64,000 nucleotides of DNA from Cryptomeria japonica (lineage: Eukaryota; Streptophyta; Pinopsida; Cupressales; Cupressaceae), in the NCBI RefSeq assembly GCF_030272615.1, contig NC_081406.1, positions 220,029,497 to 220,093,496 of the forward strand, in the 5' to 3' direction. Shown here piece by piece: positions 34,095-45,228 of this stretch. A model generated the notes under the pieces. It was not told where the DNA came from. It saw only the letters and a program-made list of their open reading frames with translations, and did not search any database. The position numbers and the translations under genes are program-made. The number at the start of each line of letters is the position of its first letter. Positions within the stretch are counted from its first letter, which is position 1.

Positions 34095-34909
34095 CCTTAG
34101 ATGCAACAATAACACACCAATAAATTATTGTTATTCAACTTGTGAACACTCCTTGTACCCTTAAAGATGCACAATCTAATACATATAATTAATTTTTTAC
34201 AAATAATTTTCAAAACTTAAAATTTAGGTTTTGAATATATTAGTCAATTATAAGATTATGATTTATGAATAAAATCTATATCAAGGAAGTGCATGAATAA
34301 ATTATTTTTAAATGTAATTTCTTTTTTATATTTAATCAATTTAGAGAAGGTTGAGAGAATGAAAGAGTTCACTCTCAAATCATCAACCAACTCACATAAA
34401 ATTCCTCAAATAAAAATTATAATATAGACACTCTTTAAACTCTTTAAAACTATTGGTGTTGCTCTTGCTAGTTAGCAACTTTTGTTGTTATTTCAAGTAC
34501 AAGCTTGTGTGGACTTGATAGTACCGACTCTATGGTGTGATCTTCGTATCCATCCACCTTTTTTTTATGTCATGATTATTTTTTATATTTGATATTTTCA
34601 CTATTATTTAAGAATCAAATTTTGGCAAATCTTATTAAAAAATAAATATGTGTCATAATGCAAAAAGAGATTTTTTTTAACAATTCTCCTCATAAATCAT
34701 AGAAAATAAGTTAAATCAAATCTCAAATATTTATTATCTATTTACCCTACCAAATATCTATTATCCTATATGAATAAAAATAATTCATTTTTTGCTAAGT
34801 TGATTACAACATATACAAAGTGATTGATATTTTACAATACAATCAACTTCAACAATAATACATTAATAACTTATTGTCATTCAACCTATTAACACTCCTC
34901 ATGTACCTT
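34095..34909. repeat. AT-rich host repeat: copy B right part and copy C
   Basis: 34095-34450 continues copy B after the giant element (AACACACC..TAAATTATTGTTATTC, CTAATACATATAATTAAT). 34560-34909 is a third copy (TATTTAAGAATCAAAT; TACAATACAATCAACTTC), interrupted at 34909 by a retroposon. It contains an unoccupied version of the giant element's insertion site near 34830-34850. Confidence 0.7.
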
Positions 34910-36427
34910 AATTATATAGTTTGAATGGAGAGAAAGAGCATCTACTAGGGTTTGTGAAGGAAGCGATGATGGTGAGGAGGTGAATGAGGGGGATGGAGAT
35001 GGGTATGGAGAGATCATTTGTGTTGGTCTGGGTTGTGGACCCTTTTCTAGGTCCTTGGAATTTTGGCCTCATCGACTTTATTTTTTGGGGTTTGTTTACT
35101 TTTCTCATTGAGCCTCAATTTGTGTGTTTTCATTGAGGTTCTTGTTGTGTGTGGTCTTTTATGGGCTATGGAATTTGGCATGGTGCGTATTTGGGCTACA
35201 TTTCTTGCCTCCTTCTTCAACTTGCTGATGTTGGGTGTTGACTCTTTTTTTTGGAGTCATGTGCTATGGGTCGTGGGTTGCTATTGCATGGGGATTCCCC
35301 CCCCCCCCCCCTTCTTGTTGTTGGAGAAGCTATGGCTCGTGGGTTTTTTTTTTTTGATCTACTTCTATGGTGGGGGTTGTGGCTGGGTTTTCTACCTTCT
35401 CTGTGGTCTTCAGTGGTCTTCATTGGAGGTTTGACTCTTTCTTCCTTTGGGGTCTCCTTTAAGGGTTTTGTTGAGAGTTTGTAGCTGGAAATTCCCATGA
35501 CTTGTCCCATGCTATCTAGGAGGTGACCTTCTATTAGATTCTCTATTGAGGTCAAGGGGCTCAATTTGGGCACTCTCCCAAAATTGGGTGCTCCCTTTAT
35601 GGAGTTCATGGACCATGTCCTTGTTTCTATTAATGGGATTTTTGAGGCAATCCTGAAGCTTATGTTTGTAGAGCTATTTGTAGTAAGGGATTTTTTAACC
35701 AAAGCATCTATGGAGGTGGTCCTTTTGTGGGCACGGTTATTTGTTTCCAAGTTTAGGGATGCATATCAAAACCCTGTGAGTTTGATTGTTGCTTCCTTTG
35801 TTGTCCCTAATGAGGTTGGGGTCTCTTCTATTGAGGTTAAGAAATCTTCTATAGAGGTGGAGATGGGCATTTTAGGTGAGGAAGGGATGTGTTGTAAGGG
35901 GTCTTCAATAATTATTTTCCTTATGGTTATGGGAGCCATTTTAAAATCCTTGGAGATGGTTTGGGGTGCTTGTCAAAACCCTCTGTTGTTGCTCCTCTTC
36001 TTAGTTATGGTTGCTTGGGTGGAGAGGTTGCTGATATTATTCCAAAGGTTGTGGAAGCCTTTTAAAAATCCATTTAGCCAGATGATTCCTGTTTGTAATG
36101 TTTTAATTTTTCTAGGTCTTAAGGTTGTGGGAGCATTGCAAAAACCCATGTTTCAAGTTAAGGGATCCTTGCAAAACCCTCTATCTATATTTTTCTAAGC
36201 TCTCTCGCTTTCTGGCTTTGGCACTTTGTGTGGATCAACTGGTACTTTTATTCTTAGTTTCTAATGGTTAGCTGATGATTGGTTGTTGGATGACTATTGT
36301 TTGTCTTTGATGTTTGTCTATGCAACATTCTATTTCTAGGTTTTGGATCCCATAAAATCCACCTGTAAGGTGTTTCAGGTCCCCTCAAGACTCGTTTGAC
36401 CCTCAAACCTAAACCCTAAACCCTAAT
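34910..36427 (+). mobile_element. Non-LTR retroposon with 19-bp target-site duplication (copy 1)
   Basis: A 1.5 kb insertion in the AT-rich repeat is flanked by AACACTCCTCATGTACCTT (34891-34909) and AACATTCCTCATATACCTT (36428-36446), which differ at two positions. Its 3' end is CCCTAAACCCTAAACCCTAAT. A 210-codon hydrophobic frame at 35566-36198 contains repeated G-A/S-L/C-x-K/N-P motifs (WGACQNP, GALQKP, GSLQNP). No RT or endonuclease was found, so a non-autonomous LINE-mobilised unit is the best reading. It shares several stretches with 43393-45213, for example TTCTATTGAGGT and GAGGTGGAGATGGG. Confidence 0.65.
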
Positions 36428-36446
36428 AACATTCCTCATATACCTT

Positions 36447-37400
36447 CAAAGATGCCAATTCTAATAAACATACAATTACATTTAAAAAAAATATTTTTAT
36501 AAGCTTAGAATTTAGATTTTAGAAAATTTAAAAAAAAAAATTAGATCCATTTCCATAAAAATGAAATAAGAAACATAACAAAGAATTTATATAATAGATA
36601 TCTCTTAGTCTTATTTTATAATCTTACCAATCTATTTATCAACTACTACACATTTTCAATATTTTAAATAATATATATTTTATTATAATTACATTTGATC
36701 TTTTTCTTTTAGATATATAATATTTAGATGTGCTAAAAATATTAGGCAATTATAATATCATGCTTCATGAATAAACTTTTCATTAAAGTCAATTGCATAA
36801 GTAATTTAGTGTTAGTGGCAATTTCTTTTCAAGATTTATTAAATGTAGAGAAGGTTGAGAGAATGGAAGAGTTCATTATCAAATTGTATAGCAAAAGATC
36901 GATACTTCACAAAGTAAAAAATACCTAGGTTACTGGTCCCATAGATCATCTTTGACCTAGTGAACATTAAAAAATATTCTACTATATTTTAACTTGTATG
37001 AACACTAACCCTATAGTTATGATTGTTTCTGTAAATCAACTTAAATTAACGATATTAGTTTTCCACAATCCATAATCGCTCTAGTTATTTCTTTTGGTTC
37101 TATGATCCATCATCATGATGATAGAAAACTCATAGAGTAGAATGTGATCCGATGATGGATAAAGTGTGATCTAAAACGTTGATGCAAACAAACACACACA
37201 ATCTAAACCAGAAACAATAACTAGAATGAATCAACTTCATCAACCAACTTATATAAAACTACTTAAATCAAAATTACATCATAAATACCCTTTAAACTCT
37301 TCCAATCAACAATTTCTTTGAAGACCAACTACCACTAAAATGCCAATTTATGAAGAGCACCAAGATTAATTTCGAGAAATGAGAATGAATTCTTTTGTAG
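36447..37400. other. AT-rich stretch upstream of the SAUR gene
   Basis: The first ~450 bp continues the AT-rich host repeat family. The rest shows no reading frame or RNA gene that I can support. Confidence 0.45.
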
Positions 37401-37498
37401 TGAAAAAAATAAGACTATCTATTTTTAGATATAGAAATGACTAGCAATATTAGACTACCCATCCCCAAAACCTACTTTTAGGTTTCCCTCGTCCTACC

Positions 37499-37766
37499 TG
37501 TCGGTCATGGGAGCCCAAAGAAGAATATCAAGGGTAGAGGCAACCATGACATGAAAGAATCGCGTGCTTTCATCAAACTTTTGTCCGGGTTTCGTACAAC
37601 ACAAGGCAGGAATCAATTGTCTCACAATCCAGCCAGGCATATCTAAATTCCGTGTTAAAAGGTATAAAGATTCCTACTACACTCCAAGGTACAAGTGTCA
37701 CAAATTCTGCCGCCCACCACGGGCCAAATGCCATCATCTTCATTGCCCCCACGCTGTGAATAAAAG
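37499..37766 (+). promoter_or_regulatory. SAUR promoter elements
   Basis: An auxin-response-factor site TGTCGG lies at 37499-37504 and a classic TGTCTC at 37618-37623. A TATA-like GAATAAAAG lies at 37758-37766, about 85 bp before the ATG. ARF proteins bind these hexamers, which fits auxin control of the gene. Confidence 0.5.
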
Positions 37767-37849
37767 CCCCCTCCCACTATTAAACCTCACCCAAAGCATT
37801 CAATCTCAATCCCAAGGGAAGGAGTAGTAATAATAGCATAGAAAAAACG

Positions 37850-38353
37850 ATGAATAAGTGGCAATCGGTTGAAAGGCTGAAAGTGGGTGGTCAAATGACA
37901 AGGAATGAGGAAGATAAGGTCTCTTTTGGCTGCACAATTTCACCCAGATTTAAGAGCAGACGCCACTGTTCATATGACTCAGATGAAGAAGTTTCAAGCA
38001 GCCCACGCGACGTTAAGGAAGGCTATCTGGCGGTTTATGTGGGGGCTGAAAGAAAACGCTTTGTTATTCCCACCGCTTATTTGAGCCTTCCTGTCTTTCG
38101 AACACTGTTAGAAATGGCGGCTGAGGAGTTTGGTTTTGTTCAGAAAGGTGGCCTCACTTTACCCTGCGACGTAACGTTTTTCAAGCAGATTTTGAAGCTT
38201 CTGAAAAGAAATGATCCGGCTTATATGCAGATGGGCCTTAATGATATTGTGAATTGTATTGTTAATGACAGAGAGCGTCAAACAGATGCTCTTTGTTCCT
38301 CTAAGCCTCTTGGGCCCTTTTTTGGAGCCTCTCTGCAGAAGTCTTTTGGTTAA
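37850..38353 (+). CDS. SAUR family auxin-responsive protein
   Basis: A 167-residue, single-exon protein; absence of introns is normal for SAUR genes. The conserved SAUR domain covers about residues 56-125, with VKEGYLAVYVG, ERKRFVIPTAYLSLPVFRTLL, AAEEFGF and the GGLTLPCDVTFFKQIL ending. The N-terminal ~55 residues are basic and Ser-rich, and the C-terminal ~40 are variable; both tails are longer than in the shortest SAURs. There is no signal peptide or membrane segment. SAURs of the best-studied class inhibit PP2C.D phosphatases and so raise plasma-membrane proton pumping and cell expansion; whether this member does so is inferred. ATG at 37850 is the first in frame. This is the only intact host gene seen in the window. 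Confidence 0.93.
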   Translation: MNKWQSVERLKVGGQMTRNEEDKVSFGCTISPRFKSRRHCSYDSDEEVSSSPRDVKEGYLAVYVGAERKRFVIPTAYLSLPVFRTLLEMAAEEFGFVQKGGLTLPCDVTFFKQILKLLKRNDPAYMQMGLNDIVNCIVNDRERQTDALCSSKPLGPFFGASLQKSFG

Positions 38354-41300
38354 ACTGTGCCTTCTTTTTAGGGTTAGGGTTAGGGTTGTACTGTATAGTT
38401 ATGACTTGAAATGTTTGGCGCCTCGTATGGCCCATTTGTAGAGAAGCTTGTTTTGTTGGCATGAATGGAAATTTTTGTTTCATCGCTTTTTTGCAGAGTT
38501 TTTGTGGTTTTCTCTGAGTAGTAGCATGGATACTGTGTTTTGAATTAGTTGCAGGAAATACAATTGTTTCTTCTCCACCATGGGTGATCTTTTTGTGCCA
38601 TCATAGGACAATTCGGTGTATCCTGTCCTCACCTCACCGCCATTACATCTGTCTTTATCGGTGAACATTTGCATTATTGAAGATATTTTTAGCACACCAG
38701 ACTGTATATGTGAGCATGATCTAAGTTTGGTCACTGTGTGGTCGTGTTTTACGGAATTATCAGATGGAGGGAGATTTTCTTTTTGGCAGACTGTCAGAAA
38801 TTGTAAAGGTGGAAGGGTGAAAAATGAATATTCGTATCTTTTATTCTATTTTGTGTGGGTATTTAAGTAGACTGATTGATTTCACAATATTTTTGGTTGA
38901 GAATTAAAAATTAAAGAGTATCTATTTCACCAAAATTGTTTAGGGTCTGATTTTGGTCACATTTTTTATGATCTTCATGTCTTACATTTAAAAAGATGGT
39001 GAGTTAATTCTGAATGGTTCAACTTTACCAGCAAAATAAAAGTCCATTGATACTAATTGTAATTATAATTTATTTTAAAATTGACTGGACAATTTCACTA
39101 ATTTGTTAAATAAAAATAACATTTTATCTTTACTGAAAAAAATTTCAGTTTCAAGAATAATATTTTCTTTATTCAATTTTATGATCACAAGTGTAATCTT
39201 GATTCAATTTACAAATGTAGGTGCCTTTTCAATTTCACCTATTTAGTTATTATTTATTGGCTCTTATGAAGGCTCAATATATGTGTCTAAAAGGTGTAAA
39301 GGGACATCACCCCTCCCACATTAGCTACTAGCATGATCTATCACCCATGGAGTGAATACACTTTTGTCCCACTAAGAATTACTTAATATCTTTATTATAG
39401 CACTATTTTGATCTTTTACATCAACACACAATAGAATTAGCTAAAACAACTCTAGATATAAAGTTTTTACATATTGTTAATATTGATGTAGGTATGGTCC
39501 ATCTTTAGATAGGAAATTGTATTACATTAAAATAACTATATTGATTTTTTGAGCATAGCTCCACTACTAGCCAACTATCTACAACATTGAAAAAGATATT
39601 TATAGTGCTTTATAGGCATAATTTCATTCTTAACCAAACACTTATAGCCCCTATGGAGATACCCAATTCACCTAAAATGAATGAGATATTTCTCATCTCT
39701 TATAAATTTTATTTTTATTTACTTAATTTTAGTTTTAATTTTCTTCATTTTATTGACACCATAGCTACCTTTAGGTTGGGGTCCACCATGATAGTCATTG
39801 TTTTTGAATTTCCTATGTAAATTAGAGTTGATTTTTCATATAGATTTATGAATATTTCAAAATATAAGAGGTGTTGGAGGAAAATTATAAGATAAGTATT
39901 TAAACTACACACTTCTTTTAACATGAAAATAAACTTACACATCTAAATGAATCATTGATGAAAACTACACCTCGACAATTAATCCATCATGTATGTTAAA
40001 GAAAAAAGAAAATTTAGTGATGATAACTAGAAAGTGCATTTAAATTAATACAACTATCACTTTGTGATTATGCCAAGTGAATATGATTAAGAATTATAGA
40101 AAATAATTGGTAATAGTGAGGAATGGAAAATAGCTAAGTAAATGTAAGGTTGACTATAGCCTTAGTATAGTATATGCTTGAGACATACTTACAATTTTGT
40201 CTACTCAAGTTGTTTGAATGTGATGAAAATATGCTTTTAATAAAATCAAGCATAAGAGCATAAAATCTAAAAAGGAACAAACAAAAACTTGCCTCCAAGT
40301 AGCAAGATCAAGTGAAACATTTAAAAAAGAACATAACACATGACATAAAAAGTCTAAGATAAACAAGAAAAATAGCTAAGAATCTTAATGAAAAATATTT
40401 TTGATAGGGAGAAAATATATGTCATAATAATCCATGACCACATGTGATCTTCCTCTAATATTATACTATTGTACATGTGGAGAAGGTTCTAGTCTATTAT
40501 CTTAAATTATTCATTTATGAATAATGTTATTTATATATTTTTTTATGTGGTTACTTGTGTATTATGCCCTTGTTCTGGACATGTTGCCATAGACATTTCC
40601 TTCTTATAATATTGTTCATGATAATTTATATATCAAATTTGATGGATCTCTTGTAAATTTTCTTTCATTTTGAATTTCTTTACATCCCTTTGTATATTGA
40701 TATTCATTAGATTGCCAAGCTCAACAATCATATTGCCACATCTTATGACATTGATTCTCACTTGCATGTAAGTCATTCCCTCATCCTCAATATTTTTCTT
40801 CCATTTTACCATTAATTTGTGGTGTACTAGAAATATCATTACAACTTTGATGAGAATTGAAATGTTTGTTTTATCTAGTATTGGAAGGATCCTCTTTATC
40901 TACTTGAACAAACCTTTTGTGGTGCTATCATCTCATTTTATTTATCATTAATATCCTTTACGTGAATCATGTTGTTGTAAATAAGAAATTATACTCTATG
41001 ATATAGCGTAGACTGGTGGAGAACATGTCAAATTTCTTAGTTCATGTCTATTGCCAAAAAAATATTTTTCTTTACTAAACTGCCATCCCATGTTATGTCC
41101 CTTTGTTCTCTCAAATTAACCAAATAAAGTTGAACTCAAAATTATCATTGTATATATATGTGAGTTTATATTTTTGCAATAATTTTAAGCTCATTGAGTG
41201 TACATGCTTAAAAAATATACTATTTTTTTCTAAAATGATAAAAAATAAAGAAATAAATAAAAGTATGAAGGTTTTTTTTGTTTTTTGTTTTGGTTAAGTT

Positions 41301-43377
41301 TGCATTTATGTATGTATGGATCTAAAAATTTATCCAAATGTATAGGAATCCATGAAAAAACTTGAGAGTTAGTTTTAAATAAAATATAATATATATAGCC
41401 AATTGTTTAACTTTTAGAATTTTAAAAGTCTTTGAAAAAAAATTTAAAAATTAAATTTGGAGGTTCAAATGATAGAAGTTGACTTTAAAAATCATTTAAA
41501 TTGGATTTAAAATTTATGGGCGATAAATCTTTCTTATCTCTTCATTTAAATAAATTGAAGGTTAAATATGTATATAATTAAGGTGTTATGACTCTCAAAC
41601 ATTGAGCTATTTCAAATATTTTTAGCAATAAGTTTTAAATAATAGCAAAATCAAAGTGGACTTGGCAACAAATTTTAAAATAAAAAAATTACCAATATAG
41701 ATTTTTTTAAGAATGTGATGTCTTAATCTTTTCAATTTTTGTAATAGTTATTTTGATATTTTAAAAGGGTTGTATATAATGTAGAGGATTTTTCATTTGG
41801 AAGGGTTGGGTGATTTTGGAGTGAAAATGTTTGTAAAAAGAAACTTTACAAAATAAAAAACATTAATATCTTTTTAAACATAATAGGGAACTAAATTTTC
41901 TTGACATATATTGTGATAATGATTTTAATTTTTTGAAATTAAGATGAAGACAACTTTATAATATAGGGTATATCTATGTATACTAAATATTGAACCTATT
42001 TGTAAACCCTAAATAACCCAACCACTAGTCTAGATCTACGAAACTTATCCAACAAAGAATCAATAGAGTTTTAAATCAGAAAATGAAAGAAAAACAAACA
42101 AAGATATACCTCACATACATGATTTTTTCTTGACTCTATTGTTCTCCTATCCGTTGAGATCTTGTGAAAATTGTGTTTTCTCTAAGCTATTTAGCACTAG
42201 CACAAGATGACATGCAAGGAATGGAGTGTGGTTGATTTGATAATCTAAGATTCAATGATAATGAAAGTGATTATGTAATCTCTAGAGAAATTTTGGCATT
42301 ATGAAAGTTCTCTAATGATTGATAGATTGATTGACAATGTTCAAAAGGGAAGTAGCCTCTTTTATAGAAATCTCAAAGAGAATCAAGGGCTTAGATTAAG
42401 AGGTTAATAGATGAATGACCATGATCAATAGGATTGGAGGGTAGTTAAAGATAAAGGGAGGAGATTGAGTAATAGGCAAGAGTGAATAAGACTAAGAGGT
42501 TAATTTAAAATGGAGGGCTAAGATTGAGAGGTGGGTTGAATTTTTTATTCAATGAATGTGGACATTTGGAGAAAGGACAAAGTGAATGGAGAGGAATATG
42601 ATACTTGTCATATGACTACAAATTTTAATTATAATCCATTTAAACAAGTTGGAGGGTGATGAATAGAAATAAGAGGATAATGAATTAATTAAACAAAAGT
42701 AATTATTTACTTAATAGAGGAAGAAGGTGGGGTTTAAGAAAATTAAATAAAAAATATTTATAAAGAAAGGGCTACTGAATTAATTAATTAAATAAATAAA
42801 AATATTCATTTAATTAACAGAAGAATAATGGTAAAATAATTAAATAAATAATAAATATTGATCTAATCAAGTAAGGAAAATTTTAGGTGTCTATATTTTG
42901 TCCCTTTTTGAGAGAATGCAAGTTTATCACATTATTTCAAACAAGACTAAAACATAGTGGGTATGAAAGGGATAAGAACTAGAAGCATGATGCCCCATTC
43001 ATGGAAAGGTTGACAAAGATGATGAATTAATAGGGTGATGCCCCCTTGAGGGGACAATTGGGTTAGGAGAGCACACATGTAGTCTCAAAAGGAAAGATAG
43101 AGGATAAGGCTAGAAGAAAATGAAAAAGATGATGGTGAATGGAAGGGGGTATGGATAAGGACATGGTATATTAGTGGCCATATAAGTAGTTATGCATGAG
43201 AGTTGATACATGTGAGATAGAGAGGATGTTGTTCATGAAGACTTGTGCTTAATATGGTGCTATATCATCATTGAGCTTATTATGGCAAGTGGAAGCAAGC
43301 ATCTAGATATGACAAAACCTAGTTGACTCACATACCATTTGCAAGGAGTGAAAATGTCATAACATTACTAGAGGAAC
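38354..43377. other. Intergenic DNA with possible LTR-like segment
   Basis: 38354-~38550 is the likely SAUR 3' UTR, with three TTAGGG units at 38367-38387. The rest is AT-rich with short, unconvincing frames. 42001-42900 starts TGTAAACCC, contains a TATA-like TTTTATAG near 42359 and ends GGTGTCTATA. It could be a decayed LTR, but no target duplication was found. Confidence 0.4.
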
Positions 43378-43392
43378 ATTCCAAAAACACAA

Positions 43393-45213
43393 GAACTTGA
43401 TTTGATATGGTGAGCAGGAAAGGCAGTGGCATTGTGTTGGGGGGTAGGGTTTTAGAGGATGAGGGTGACTCTGAGGATGCAGATGATCTAGAGAGTGTTG
43501 AGGATTCAGACAACAGTGTTGGATAGGGTGTTGTGGTTATTGCAAAGATGGTGTTGGTTGCAAATGACGGTGTTGAGCAGAGTGTGGCAAGATCCTTCTC
43601 GGTGTTGGGTCCATGTTCTCTGCATTGGTTCAATCTTGGGTGTCTGTGGAGAGTTGCTTTGGAGCTGGTGGTTGCTGATGCAAAAGTTTTTGATTGCAAA
43701 AATGGATGGCTGCATTTTCCACTCCTGGGTTTGTTGTGGTTGAGACTTCTCACATTTGGAGTGAGCGACTTTTTTGATATGGATGTGTGTCCCTGTTTTA
43801 TGTTGTTTTTGTTTGTGCCCATCACTTTCTACATCTATTTGTCTAGGCCTCTTAGTCTCACTGGAGAGCTGATCATCAAGTCTTTTGGAGGGTTTTGGCT
43901 TCTTTCTTCTTTGTCTGTGGATGATCCCTCCATTTTTTGCTTCTCTAGTTACTTTTTCAAGGGTTATTCAAGGCTTTGTCTTTTGAGGTGACCCCATTTT
44001 CTATTGAGGTGGAGATGGGTTTGGCCTATTTACCTTTGATTTGTTGTAGGGAGCTATTTAGGTTGTCTAATTCCCTTTGGAGATGGTTCTCTATAGTCTT
44101 ACTGTTGAGGGTGGTTTTTGGATCTTAGTGATTTTTGCTTTCCCTCTGCTCACTCATGCTTGGTTGGAGGCTTTGTTATTCTACTCTTGTTATGGTTCTG
44201 GGTGCCATGATAAAACCCAATGTTTTTGGTTTGGGGATTCTTTCAAAACCCTATGGGGTGGTTTTTTTTGTTTATGAGATCATTGTGTATACCCCCATGA
44301 TTTTATTTCAGAGGAAGGTTAAGGGAACCTTTTTAAAACTCTTGTTTTTGGTGGAGAGAGACTAGTTCTTCATGTTCTTATCTTTTTTTTCTCAAGCCTC
44401 TTCTCAATGGGGTTTTTTCTCTCCCCTTTTTCTTTGGTTACGTGGCTTTGTGTGTTGAGCTTCATTTTCTACATCTTGGGGTTTCTCTAGTTGTTCCTTT
44501 TGACGTGGTCCCATCTTATATGGAGGGAGAGATGGATGTGGCTGGAGGTGACCTATCTCCTATTGAGGTGGAGTCAAATGCTATTATTTTTGCCTGGAAG
44601 TGTTGCTGGGGGGTGGTTGTTTCTCTGGTGTGGGGTTGTAGAGGTGTTGTTGGAGGCATGTTTGCTTCCCTCTTCCAATCAAGTTGTGGAAGCCTTATAA
44701 AACCAACCCTCAAAGGTTTCGGGAGCCTTTCAAAACCCTTTGATCCTAGATTGCACTTGGACAGGCTAGATGCTAGTAGTTTTCAAGGGCCCGGTTTGGC
44801 CAATGTTGGTTTTTGGTTAGGTTTGGGCTTTGTGACTTTATGTGGCCTTGAGACTTTTATACGGGTTGAGGGAGCATGGGAAAATGCTCCTTGATGGTTG
44901 AGGGTACCTAAAAAATCCTCTTTCTTTATTGTTCGAGCTCTTCTATTTGTTGTTTAGAGCTCTTTCTTGTGCCAACATACTTTGTATTGTTAGTCGTTGG
45001 TGGTGGCTAGCGTTGTGGCTGCTTGTTATCTTGTCTATGTTTTTTGCAGCCTTTAGTTTTTGGGATCTAGATGCCCATAAGTCTAGAAGGTTTCATGTAC
45101 TTTTTAAAACTTGTAGTCCGCAGTCTGATAGTCTAGTCCATTTTTTGAGGGTTGCTCTCTGATGTAAAGGGTTTTGGGGCCCCTTCAAAACCTATCTATC
45201 CCTAATAAAAAAT
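43393..45213 (+). mobile_element. Non-LTR retroposon with perfect 15-bp target-site duplication (copy 2)
   Basis: ATTCCAAAAACACAA flanks the unit on both sides (43378-43392 and 45214-45228). The 3' end is CCCTAATAAAAAAT, a short A-rich tail. The unit is 1.82 kb and G/T-rich on the plus strand. Frames such as 44442-44894 contain GSLIKP and GSLSKP, and 44135-44365 has GAMIKP and GILSKP, echoing copy 1. No reverse transcriptase was found. A perfect duplication and A-tail indicate target-primed insertion more recent than copy 1. Confidence 0.75.
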
Positions 45214-45228
45214 ATTCCAAAAACACAA

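Noticed and set aside
35063-36198. Hydrophobic frames as membrane-protein genes
   Set aside because: They lie inside a retroposon bounded by target duplications, lack a recognised domain, and the hydrophobicity follows from G/T-rich sequence.
42001-42900. Possible decayed solo LTR
   Set aside because: It has a TG start and LTR-like composition, but the right end is not CA and no target duplication was found, so it is only mentioned as a possibility.
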